From: Akkermansia muciniphila
Lineage (GTDB): Bacteria; Verrucomicrobiota; Verrucomicrobiia; Verrucomicrobiales; V1-33
Length of the DNA: 64,000 bases
Assembly: GCA_945900785.1 (NCBI GenBank)
Contig: CAMDJM010000009.1
Span: forward strand, 27,326-91,325
Direction of reading: 5' to 3'
Program-made: the position numbers and the translations under genes
Notes under the pieces: generated by a model
What the model was told of the DNA's origin: nothing
Databases searched by the model: none
The model's input: only the letters and a program-made list of their open reading frames with translations
In this document: positions 9,025-17,305 of the stretch, piece by piece
How positions within the stretch are numbered: position 1 is the stretch's first letter
How the letters are laid out: each line of letters starts with the position of its first letter

Positions 9025-9155
9025 GAGTGGGGTTTGGAGGCGATGGTTAGGGGGACGGGTGCGGGGTAGAAAAATGGCATGGCCCGGAACCGTCCGGGGA
9101 GGAGCGGTTCCGGGCTGAAAGGGGGCTTTGGAAAGTCAGGAGACAGGCATCAGGT

Positions 9156-9791
9156 TCAAATTCCAGTTCGTTTGTTCCGGGCTTCACGGACCTTGGCGCG
9201 CTCCGCTTCAGAAAGTTGGCCGTCTTTATCCTCATCAAATTTTTCCAGCAGGCGCGCGCGCACTTCCTTGGCTTTATCCGCCCCCTTGTCCCCGGCAGAC
9301 TCTTTTCCTTTGGCACCCTTTTTGGCCTGGCGGGCATCCCAAGCTGCTTTCGCCGCCGCGCGTTCAGTTTCCGAAAGCTTCCCGTCATTGTCGGCGTCAA
9401 ATTTCTCCAGCACCTTGGCGCGCAATTCCCCGCCTTTCTCCTTCATGGCCGCTTTGGCAGCCGCGCGCTCCGTTTCAGAAAGCTTGCCATTCCTGTCCTC
9501 GTCAAAGCGTTCCAGCACCTTGGCCCGGACTTCTCCGCCCTTCTCCTTGAAGGCCGCCTTGGCCACCGCGCGTTCGGTTTCGGAAAGCTTCCCGTCCTTG
9601 TCCGCATCAAACTTTTCCATCATGCGGTGGCGGAAGCCCCCTGCCGGAACCGGGGCCGTGTCAGCCGGAGCTGGAACCGCGGGTGCCGCAGGAGATGAGG
9701 CTGGCACTGGCGCTGGCACGGTGGGAGTGTCCTCCGCCTTGGAAAAGGCAGGGATCAGCAACAGCGCAGAGAATAGAAGGTGACGTTTCAT
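9156..9791 (-). CDS. Secreted four-EF-hand calcium-binding protein
   Basis: 211 residues with a signal peptide (KRHLLFSALLLIPAFSKA) and a Pro/Ala-rich linker to about residue 50. Four EF-hand loops follow: DADKDGKLSETE, DEDRNGKLSETE, DADNDGKLSETE and DEDKDGQLSEAE. Each has Asp at positions 1, 3 and 5, Gly at 6 and Glu at 12, so all should bind Ca2+. The first three units repeat almost perfectly with AKAAFKEKGGEVRAKVLEKF spacers, pointing to recent internal duplication. Location is probably the periplasm or outside the cell. A binding partner cannot be inferred. Confidence 0.85.
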   Translation of the reverse strand: MKRHLLFSALLLIPAFSKAEDTPTVPAPVPASSPAAPAVPAPADTAPVPAGGFRHRMMEKFDADKDGKLSETERAVAKAAFKEKGGEVRAKVLERFDEDRNGKLSETERAAAKAAMKEKGGELRAKVLEKFDADNDGKLSETERAAAKAAWDARQAKKGAKGKESAGDKGADKAKEVRARLLEKFDEDKDGQLSEAERAKVREARNKRTGI

Positions 9792-10022
9792 TGATTTTCG
9801 GGAGGGTTCAGGGTTTGAGATCCGGCAGCGGTTTGATTTGCCACCATCTTCTTTCCACCGACGACCTCCCGATGTGGCTGGTTACAACAATGATGACCAG
9901 CCGCTGTCTTCTGACCGTGCTCCAGGTGGCATGTTCAAAAAAATTGCGCCTGCTGGAAGCTGCCTCATTCGCCCCGCCGCGAAAACCTGCCCGCCTAACC
10001 TGCGTATCAGGGCATACCCCTC

Positions 10023-12866
10023 ATGTTACTTTCCCGCTCCTGGCTCCCCCTCCCCGCAGCCCTCGCCAGCCTGGCCGCCGTGCCTGCCCTGGCCGCAGAT
10101 TTCCCGCCGGAGCAACTGCATGTCTTTGAAACCAAGGTCCGGCCCCTCCTCGCCGAACACTGCCACGCCTGCCACGGCCCGGAAAAACAAAACAACGGCC
10201 TGCGCCTCGACTCCCGCGCCGCCATCCTGCGCGGCAGCGATTACGGTGCCGTCGTCGAGCCCCACAACCCTGGAGCCAGCAAACTCATCAAGGCCATCAA
10301 TCACGCCGAAGGCCCCGAGCCCATGCCGAAAAAGGCGGATAAACTCTCCCCGGAAGCCATCGCCATCCTCACCGATTGGGTCCAGCAGGGACTCCCCTGG
10401 CCGGACGAAGCCGCCCCCGCCGCTGCCACGGAACATTGGAAGCAGCACTGGGCCTTCCAACCCGTCCTCCTGCCGCCTGCGCCGCCCGTGCAGACCGCCG
10501 GGCGGTTGCGCCAGCCGCTTGATGCCCACGTGCTCGCCCGCTTGGAAAAAAGCGGCCTCACCTTCTCCCCGGAAGCCTCCCGCCCCACCCTCATCCGCCG
10601 CGCCTATCTCGACCTCACTGGCCTCCCGCCCAGCTTTGAACAAGTCCAGGCCTTCGCGGCCGATCCCTCGCCGGACGCCTTCCCCCGCCTGGTGGATCAG
10701 CTCCTCGCCTCCCCCGCCTTTGGCGAGCGTCAGGCCCGCCGCTGGATGGACATCGCCCGCTACGCCGATACCAAAGGCTACGTCTTTCAGGAAGACCGCT
10801 CCTACCCCTACGCCTACACCTACCGCGATTGGCTGGTTCGCTCCTTCAATGAAGACCTGCCCTACGATCAATTCCTGATCCGCCAGATCGCTGCTGACAA
10901 AGCGATCGATGCCACCAAAGAGCCCCAGGAACTCGCCGCCATGGGCTTCCTCACCCTCGGCCGCCGCTTCCTCAATGCCGAGCCTGACATCATCGACGAC
11001 CGCATCGACGTCGTCTTCCGCGGCACCCAGGGCATGACCGTCACCTGCGCCCGCTGCCATGATCACAAGTTCGACCCTATCCCCACGGCGGATTATTATT
11101 CCCTCTACGGCGTCTTCGCCAGCAGCATGGAACCCGCCGAAAAGCCGATCATCGGCAGCCGCGACGAGATGCTGATCAACGCCGAATACACCGCCCTGCT
11201 GGCCAAAAAAGAGCTATCCCTCGCCAATTTCCGCCGCACCCATCCCGCCGCGGCCGGGCCCGCCAAGCCCCTGCCCTATCTAAAACTCCTGCGCCGCTAC
11301 GGCGAGCCCCTGCCCCACCGCGCCCGCGACAGGGAAAAGCTGGAACGCCTGACCAAGGCCATCGAAAAAGTCAAAGCCACCGACCCCGGAGCCCCGCCCC
11401 GCGCCATGGTCCTCACCGACAAGGCCCAGCCCGTCGAGCCCGTCATCTTTCTCCGGGGGAATCAAGGCCGCCCCGGCCCCCAGATCCCCCGGCGCTTCCT
11501 CAAAGCCCTCGCCCCCGCCGGCGAACGTCCCAGCTTCAAAAATGGCAGCGGCCGCCTCGAAATGGCCCAGGCCATCGCCTCCCCGCAAAACCCCCTCACC
11601 GCCCGCGTCTGGGTGAACCGCGTCTGGACCTGGCTGCTCGGCTCCCCCCTCGTGGACACCCCCTCGGACTTCGGCGTCCGCACCCCACGCCCGGAACAGC
11701 TTGCCCTCCTCGACCAGCTCGCCTCCCAATTCATGGCCGAAGGCTGGTCCACCAAAAAACTCATCCGTTCCATCCTCCTCTCCAGCACCTGGCAGCAATC
11801 CAGTATAACCAAGCCGGAAGCCGCCGCCAAAGACCCCGAAAACCGCCTCTACTGGCGGCAAAACCGGCGCCGCCTCGACTTCGAAGCCCTCCGCGACTCC
11901 CTCCTCACCGTCAGTGGAAATCTTGACCGTAAAGTGGGCGGCCGCGGCCAGGAAATGGTCATCGCCGCCGGCCCCGCCCGCCGCACCCTCTACGGCCTGA
12001 TCGACCGGCAAAACCTCCCCGGCCTCTTCCGCACCTTCGACTTCGCCAGCCCCGACACCACCGCGCCGAAGCGCTTCGAAACCACCGTCCCCCAGCAGGC
12101 GCTCTACATGATGAACAGCCCCTTCATCACCGCGCAGGCTGACCGCCTCGCCGCCAACGCTCCCATCACGGCAGACCAACCCGCCATCATCCGCCAACTC
12201 TACCGCACCATCCTCTCCCGCGACCCGGATCCTGACGAAATCGCCCTTGGCCTGGCCTGCCTCCTGGACCTCAACCAGCAACCCCGCCAGACCGGCACTG
12301 CCTGGCAAAACGGCTGGGGCACCTTCAACCCCGCCACTCTCACCACCACCTTCACCCCCTTTCCCGACTACCGGGAAAACCGCTGGGCTCCCTCCGCCAC
12401 GCTCCCGGATTCCGCACTGGGCTTCGTCAATCTCACCGCCGGCGGCGGCCACCCCGGCCCGGACGCCGCCCGCTCCGCCATCCGCCGCTGGGTCGCCCCG
12501 GCTGCCGCCAACGTCGATCTCACCGGCACCGCCTCCCTGCCCTCCAAAAACAGCACCGGCATCACCGCCTTCATCTTCCACTCCCGCCACGGCCTTCTCG
12601 GCACCTTCCCCGTCTCCCCTGAAGGCCAAACCGACACCACGGTCCGCGGCATCGCCCTCCAGCCCGGCGACACCCTCGACTTCATCCTCGACAGTCAAGG
12701 CAGCGACAACTCCGACTCCTTCGCCTGGTCCCCCGTCGTCCGCGACCTCACCAGCAACCTCATCCTCGCCGATGCCGCCGCCGACTTCGGCGGCCCCGGA
12801 GCCTCCGCCCTCGCTGCCTACGCCCAGGTCCTCCTCTGCTCCAACGAATTCCTCTTCCTGGACTAA
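10023..12866 (+). CDS. Large PSD1/PSCyt cytochrome protein with C-terminal sensory-type extension
   Basis: 947 residues with a signal peptide (LPLPAALASLAAVPALAA). PSCyt1 has CHACH at residues 47-51 followed by the conserved GLRLDSRAAILRGSDYG. PSCyt2/DUF1549 includes LIRRAYLDLTGLPPSFEQV, RRWMDIARYADTKGY and a second CARCHDHKFDPI heme site. The DUF1553/PSD1 part contains RVWVNRVWTWLLGSPLVDTPSDFG and PQQALYMMNSPFI. Unlike simple PSD1 proteins it continues with a beta-rich module (about residues 760-920) of the kind used for ligand binding. No DUF1501 partner follows; the next gene starts 25 bp downstream. It is an oxidoreductase candidate of unknown substrate. Confidence 0.88.
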   Translation: MLLSRSWLPLPAALASLAAVPALAADFPPEQLHVFETKVRPLLAEHCHACHGPEKQNNGLRLDSRAAILRGSDYGAVVEPHNPGASKLIKAINHAEGPEPMPKKADKLSPEAIAILTDWVQQGLPWPDEAAPAAATEHWKQHWAFQPVLLPPAPPVQTAGRLRQPLDAHVLARLEKSGLTFSPEASRPTLIRRAYLDLTGLPPSFEQVQAFAADPSPDAFPRLVDQLLASPAFGERQARRWMDIARYADTKGYVFQEDRSYPYAYTYRDWLVRSFNEDLPYDQFLIRQIAADKAIDATKEPQELAAMGFLTLGRRFLNAEPDIIDDRIDVVFRGTQGMTVTCARCHDHKFDPIPTADYYSLYGVFASSMEPAEKPIIGSRDEMLINAEYTALLAKKELSLANFRRTHPAAAGPAKPLPYLKLLRRYGEPLPHRARDREKLERLTKAIEKVKATDPGAPPRAMVLTDKAQPVEPVIFLRGNQGRPGPQIPRRFLKALAPAGERPSFKNGSGRLEMAQAIASPQNPLTARVWVNRVWTWLLGSPLVDTPSDFGVRTPRPEQLALLDQLASQFMAEGWSTKKLIRSILLSSTWQQSSITKPEAAAKDPENRLYWRQNRRRLDFEALRDSLLTVSGNLDRKVGGRGQEMVIAAGPARRTLYGLIDRQNLPGLFRTFDFASPDTTAPKRFETTVPQQALYMMNSPFITAQADRLAANAPITADQPAIIRQLYRTILSRDPDPDEIALGLACLLDLNQQPRQTGTAWQNGWGTFNPATLTTTFTPFPDYRENRWAPSATLPDSALGFVNLTAGGGHPGPDAARSAIRRWVAPAAANVDLTGTASLPSKNSTGITAFIFHSRHGLLGTFPVSPEGQTDTTVRGIALQPGDTLDFILDSQGSDNSDSFAWSPVVRDLTSNLILADAAADFGGPGASALAAYAQVLLCSNEFLFLD

Positions 12867-12891
12867 GCCTGTCCTGTCCTTTTTTCCCATC

Positions 12892-14208
12892 ATGTCAGCA
12901 TCCGATCCCATTACCAGCCCGCCATGGGGGTGGGGCCGCACCGGTGCCGGGCTTCTGCTGATGGCTGTCCTTCTATTTTGGGTCTGGCAAAGCCAGCGGC
13001 CCACGGCAAAGTCTGACCCCCAGGTGGTCGCCCCATGGGCGACGTCAAGCGCACGCGATGCCGCGAGGCAGGACATCCTGACGCAATCGATCCAGGCCAA
13101 CCTGGACCTGCCTCTGACCGCGGAGCACGATGGAAGATGGCAGCAGTTTTTAAATGCCGCCAAGTGGCAGGCCATGAGGACGCCTGAGGTGCTGGCGGCC
13201 GTGAAACGCAGGCTGACCCTGCCGCCGCTCCCCGCCAACGCTCCCCGCCAAGTGGAAACCGCCCGGCTCGCCCTGGAGACGGCCTACGCTCTTTTCCCCA
13301 CGGAACTGGAACCGGAAATGCGCCGGATTTTCCTGACAGATACGGACCCGAAACGCACCGCCATGGCAGGCGCATGGCTGGGGCGCTTCCAGCCTGGCGG
13401 GGATCACCGGGCGGCTCTGGCGGCTGCCCTGATCCGCCGGTTCCCCGATGCGGAGGCGGAACCCCGGCTCCTCGCGCTCCTGACAGAATTGCGCCAGCCC
13501 CGCCGCCACATCATCGGCAGCCGCCCTCCGCTGGCGGATTTGTTGAAAGCGCCCTTCGATGGACGGCCGGTCGTCTTCTCCTTTCAGCGGGTGAACCGCT
13601 CCTGGCTGGGGCGCGCCGTGGTGCGGCATGCCAGTGGCAGCTTCCTGGTGGAGGCAGATGGCCGTCCTTTTTCTGTCACGCAATTCGCCCGGTCCGCCAG
13701 CGATCTGCCCGGCACTCTGACCAATGGCAATACTCCGTGCGGCCTCTTCGAAATTGTCAAAATCAACCAAGCCAGGAACCGGGCGATCGGCCCATCCGAG
13801 GCGCTGATCCTGGGGCTTCCTCTCGAATATGACCCCAGCTGGACACTGGAGCGCTACCTGGCGCTATGGCCAGCTTCCTGGCAAAACTGGTGGCCCGCCC
13901 GCGAGGCCTGGTGGGCAGGGCAAGCCGGGCGGAATGAAATCCTGGCTCACGGCACCACCATCGATCCCCGACCATGGCAGGACACTATCTTTGCCGGCCA
14001 AACGCCCTCCCACGGCTGCCTGACCTGTGATGAATCCTGGGACCCGGCCACGGGACACCGCACCAGCAGCGGGCAAGCCAAACTGACTGATGCCTTCCGC
14101 AAAGCGGGCGGCGTGCCAGGGTATCTGGTGGTCGTGGAAGTGGACGATCAATCCGGGCCGGTCACCGAAGTGGAGGTGGCTGCGCTGCTTCAGCCACAGC
14201 AATCCTAA
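12892..14208 (+). CDS. Membrane-anchored YkuD-like (L,D-transpeptidase fold) protein, divergent
   Basis: 438 residues with one N-terminal transmembrane segment (about residues 17-34) and a helical middle part. The C-terminal third carries the pieces of a YkuD domain in order: TPCG at 281-284 (family TPTG), a His at 353 in LAHGTT, and SHGC at 373-376, which supplies the catalytic His/Cys. The usual Arg after SHGC (SHGCIRM) is replaced by LTC, and a long Trp-rich insertion precedes the active site. Members cross-link or anchor peptidoglycan in the periplasm. The start at 12892 places the membrane segment properly; a longer open frame upstream overlaps the PSD1 gene. Catalysis is plausible but unproven. 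Confidence 0.6.
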   Translation: MSASDPITSPPWGWGRTGAGLLLMAVLLFWVWQSQRPTAKSDPQVVAPWATSSARDAARQDILTQSIQANLDLPLTAEHDGRWQQFLNAAKWQAMRTPEVLAAVKRRLTLPPLPANAPRQVETARLALETAYALFPTELEPEMRRIFLTDTDPKRTAMAGAWLGRFQPGGDHRAALAAALIRRFPDAEAEPRLLALLTELRQPRRHIIGSRPPLADLLKAPFDGRPVVFSFQRVNRSWLGRAVVRHASGSFLVEADGRPFSVTQFARSASDLPGTLTNGNTPCGLFEIVKINQARNRAIGPSEALILGLPLEYDPSWTLERYLALWPASWQNWWPAREAWWAGQAGRNEILAHGTTIDPRPWQDTIFAGQTPSHGCLTCDESWDPATGHRTSSGQAKLTDAFRKAGGVPGYLVVVEVDDQSGPVTEVEVAALLQPQQS

Positions 14209-14238
14209 CTGCCACAGCCACAGGCCCAACCCGTTTGG

Positions 14239-15456
14239 TCAGGCCAACGGAGTGGGGGCTGCCTTTTTCGGTTTCACCAGCACCCGCTGATACAGCTCCT
14301 TCCGGACGGCATCAATGCCCTGACCCGTTGCGGCTGAGATCGGAATGATTTTCACGCGGGGGAAGCGCTGCTTGAAATGCTTGAGATTTTCCTCCGATTC
14401 GGGGAGATCCATCTTGTTGGCAATCACCATCCAGGGACGCTTGGCCAGGACTGGATCGTAGAGGGAAATTTCCTGACGCAGAGTGGCGACATCCTCGCAG
14501 GGATCGCGCACCTCCGTGCCCGCCATATCCACCACGAAAAGCAGAAGATGGCAGCGCAGAATGTGCCGGAGAAACTCAAACCCCAGGCCAACATTTTCAT
14601 GCGCTCCTTCTATCAATCCTGGAATATCCGCCACCGTAACCCGCTGATAGCCCTCATATTCAATGACGCCAACCATGGGATGCAGCGTGGTGAAACGATA
14701 GGGCGCCACCTTGGGCTTGGCTGCACTGAGCTGGCCAAGGAGCGAACTCTTGCCGGCATTGGGGAAGCCGACCAATCCCGCATCCGCAATCTGACGCAGC
14801 TCAAAGTAAAACATGCCTTCCTCGCCCTTCACGCCGGGAGTGAACTCGGTGGGCGCGCGGTGGGTGGCGGATTTAAAATGCACGTTGCCCTTCCCGCCCT
14901 TGCCTCCTTTGCAGAGGATGAATTCCTGCCCGACCGTGGTCAGGTCAGCGACCAATTCCAGCTCCACGCCTTCATCCAGGCGCTGCTTCAGGGTGCGCTT
15001 CCGGCTGGCGGCCTCCGCATCGGCGGCCCCTTCACTGCCCGGCTCGAAAATATCAGAGTCGTCCCCTTCCCCGTCATCGATCAGAAAGTCACCGCCCTCC
15101 GGGGCCGGCAGGGAAACTGGAGGAAGGTCCGTAGGGTTAGGGGGCTCCGATGTCCACGAGGTGTCCCGGTAAATCAGTGTGCCGGGCGGCACGGTGATGA
15201 TGAGATCAGGCGCAGACTTGCCAAAACACTGGCGGCCGGTGCCGGGTCCACCATGCTGGGCATGGACCTTGGGATTGAAGAAAAATGCCTTCAGGTTGCT
15301 GGTATTGGAATCCACCCGGACCACGATGTCAGCCCCTTTTCCTCCATCCCCGCCATCAGGGCCTCCCAGGGGATTGAATTTCCCCCGGTAAAAGTGCGCG
15401 GAGCCATCACCGCCATTGCCAGCGCGGGCGTGAATTTTGATATTGTCGACAAACAT
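14239..15456 (-). CDS. obgE: GTPase Obg/CgtA with an acidic insertion in the Obg fold
   Basis: Essential ribosome-associated GTPase. The Obg domain begins FVDNIKIHARAGNGGDG with the glycine-rich GGPDGGDGGKGADIV. The G domain has G1 GFPNAGKSS (230-238), a G3 DIPGLIEGA segment, G4 NKMD and G5 SAAT. Between the usual VPPGTLIY and LVADLTTVGQ elements about 60 extra residues (roughly 100-167) are inserted, rich in Asp, Glu, Pro and Ser. The start at 15456 was chosen because it gives the standard MFVD N-terminus. The C-terminal Obg-specific extension of many homologues is missing; the protein ends soon after the G domain (405 residues). Confidence 0.93.
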   Translation of the reverse strand: MFVDNIKIHARAGNGGDGSAHFYRGKFNPLGGPDGGDGGKGADIVVRVDSNTSNLKAFFFNPKVHAQHGGPGTGRQCFGKSAPDLIITVPPGTLIYRDTSWTSEPPNPTDLPPVSLPAPEGGDFLIDDGEGDDSDIFEPGSEGAADAEAASRKRTLKQRLDEGVELELVADLTTVGQEFILCKGGKGGKGNVHFKSATHRAPTEFTPGVKGEEGMFYFELRQIADAGLVGFPNAGKSSLLGQLSAAKPKVAPYRFTTLHPMVGVIEYEGYQRVTVADIPGLIEGAHENVGLGFEFLRHILRCHLLLFVVDMAGTEVRDPCEDVATLRQEISLYDPVLAKRPWMVIANKMDLPESEENLKHFKQRFPRVKIIPISAATGQGIDAVRKELYQRVLVKPKKAAPTPLA

Positions 15457-15666
15457 GAGGGAAGTAAAAAAATCGGGATGGGACGCCCAGGGCGGCAGCT
15501 TGGACCGGGCCGGAAGGACAGCCCGGCAGCCAGCCCCCGCATCAAGCTGCGCAGACCAGCGGCAACCAGGACCATCTTCCAAACCATAGCATCCGGCAGG
15601 AACAGCCATGATGCCAGCGGAAAGCTCAAGCCAGAGGCGGACTGCCTGGGAGGCCGGTGGGCGGGC

Positions 15667-17211
15667 TTAATCCAAATTGACGTAGGGCATCAGACCCTGC
15701 AGACCGCCCTCGCGGCCGAAGCCGCTTTCCTTGCAACCGCCGAAGGGACTGGCAGGGTCGAATTTGTTGAAGGTGTTTGCCCAGATGATGCCGGCTTTAA
15801 GCATTTTGGCGATCTGGAAGATCTTGCTGCCTTTGTCCGTCCAGACACCGGCACTGAGTCCATAGCAGGTATTGTTCGCCCGCTCCACCGCCTCCTCCGG
15901 GGTGCGGAAGGTGAGAATACTGAGCACCGGACCGAAGATTTCCTCCCGCGCGATGCGATGGCTGGCGGTGACTTCGGTGAAGAAACTGGGCGGGAAAAAG
16001 TAGCCTTTGCCAGGGAGGGCGCAGCTGGGCTGGAAAAGGGACGCGCCTTCCGAGACCCCGCTTTGCACCAGCTCGCGGATTTTCTCCAGTTGGGGCCGGC
16101 TGTTGATCGCGCCGATGTCCGTGTTCTTGTCCAGCGGATCGCCCACCCGCAGGGTGCGCATGCGGTCGCGCAGCTTCCGGACCACCACGTCGTGCACGCT
16201 TTCCTCCACCAGCAGACGGCTGCCCGCGCAGCACACGTGGCCCTGGTTGAAGTAAATTCCCTGGACGATGCCTTCCACCGCTTGGTCGAGGGGAGCATCG
16301 GCGAAAACGATATTCGCTGCTTTGCCGCCGAGTTCGAGGGTCAATTTCTTCGGCGTGCCCGCCACCGCTGCCGCGATGAGCTTGCCGACTTCCGTGGAAC
16401 CGGTGAAGGCAATTTTGTCAATCCCAGGATGCTGCACGATGGCTGCTCCCGTGGCACCAGCCCCCGTGAGAATATTCACCACCCCATCCGGCAGGCCGGC
16501 TTCCTGGCAGATTTGGGCAAAGTGCAGCGCGGTGAGGGGAGTCGTTTCGGCGGCTTTCAACACCACGGTATTGCCACAAGCCAACGCCGGGGCGATCTTC
16601 CAAGCCAACATCAACAGCGGAAAATTCCACGGAATGATCTGACCAGCCACCCCGAGTGGCTGAGGATTCCGGCCCGGGAAGGCATAGGCCAACTTATCCG
16701 CCCAGCCGGCATAATAAAAAAAATGCGCCGCCACCAAAGGCAAATCCACATCGCGGCTTTCCCGGATCGGCTTGCCACCGTCCATGGTCTCCAGCACGGC
16801 CAGCTCACGGGATTTTTCCTGGATGAGGCGGGCGATGCGGTAGAGGTATTTCCCGCGCTCCGCTCCAGACAATTTCGACCACACCTTGTCATAAGCCCGG
16901 CGTGCCGCCTGCACCGCCCGATCCACATCCGCCCCGCCGGCCTCCGCCACCCGGGCCAGCACTTTTTCGGTGGCTGGGTTGATGGTTTCAAACGTCTTAC
17001 CGCCCACCGCCCGGGTCCACTGGCCATCAATAAACAGCCCATACTCCGCCCGGATCACCGGCTTCACCGACTCCGGGGCCGGCGCATAATCCCAGCCGCT
17101 GACAAAATCGAGCCCAGGAGCCACCGGCTGGGACGTCCGGGGTTTGGAAACAGCTTTGGCGGCAGGTTTGACGGTGGCAGCAGAGCGCTCCAGAACACGG
17201 CGGGTTTTCAT
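15667..17211 (-). CDS. NAD(P)-dependent aldehyde dehydrogenase
   Basis: A 514-residue member of the ALDH superfamily. Visible motifs are the cofactor-binding IPWNFPLLMLAWKIAPALA, the FTGSTEVGK turn, the general-base Glu in LELGGKAANIVF, and the nucleophilic Cys in NQGHVCCAGSRLLVE. EEIFGPVLSILTF and the C-terminal PFGGCKESGFGRE are also standard. About 50 residues precede the usual core; they are Lys/Ala/Pro rich and not a clear signal peptide. The ATG at 17211 is preferred over one 36 bases upstream. The sequence is closest in feel to broad-specificity or betaine-aldehyde-type enzymes; the substrate cannot be fixed. Confidence 0.9.
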   Translation of the reverse strand: MKTRRVLERSAATVKPAAKAVSKPRTSQPVAPGLDFVSGWDYAPAPESVKPVIRAEYGLFIDGQWTRAVGGKTFETINPATEKVLARVAEAGGADVDRAVQAARRAYDKVWSKLSGAERGKYLYRIARLIQEKSRELAVLETMDGGKPIRESRDVDLPLVAAHFFYYAGWADKLAYAFPGRNPQPLGVAGQIIPWNFPLLMLAWKIAPALACGNTVVLKAAETTPLTALHFAQICQEAGLPDGVVNILTGAGATGAAIVQHPGIDKIAFTGSTEVGKLIAAAVAGTPKKLTLELGGKAANIVFADAPLDQAVEGIVQGIYFNQGHVCCAGSRLLVEESVHDVVVRKLRDRMRTLRVGDPLDKNTDIGAINSRPQLEKIRELVQSGVSEGASLFQPSCALPGKGYFFPPSFFTEVTASHRIAREEIFGPVLSILTFRTPEEAVERANNTCYGLSAGVWTDKGSKIFQIAKMLKAGIIWANTFNKFDPASPFGGCKESGFGREGGLQGLMPYVNLD

Positions 17212-17246
17212 GGGGGTATCAATAAACACGTTCCGGCCATTCCGCA

Positions 17247-17292
17247 CAAAAAATTAAGGGGCGGCGGCGGATTTCCCGCTGCCGCCCCTTAA
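17247..17292 (-). terminator. Rho-independent terminator of the Verru_Chthon A gene
   Basis: A perfect 12-bp inverted repeat pairs TTAAGGGGCGGC (17254-17265) with GCCGCCCCTTAA (17281-17292). On the minus strand the stem is followed by a six-T run (plus-strand A residues just below 17254). It sits 14 bases past the stop of the 1513-residue cassette protein, in the correct polarity. Confidence 0.75.
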
Positions 17293-17305
17293 GCGTAATC
17301 CCGGA

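Noticed and set aside
11280..13238. 652-codon minus-strand open frame
   Set aside because: Antisense to the second PSD1 gene and part of the YkuD-like gene; shadow of GC-rich codons.
14377..17292. 971-codon plus-strand open frame
   Set aside because: Antisense to Obg and aldehyde dehydrogenase genes, both with complete motifs on the minus strand.
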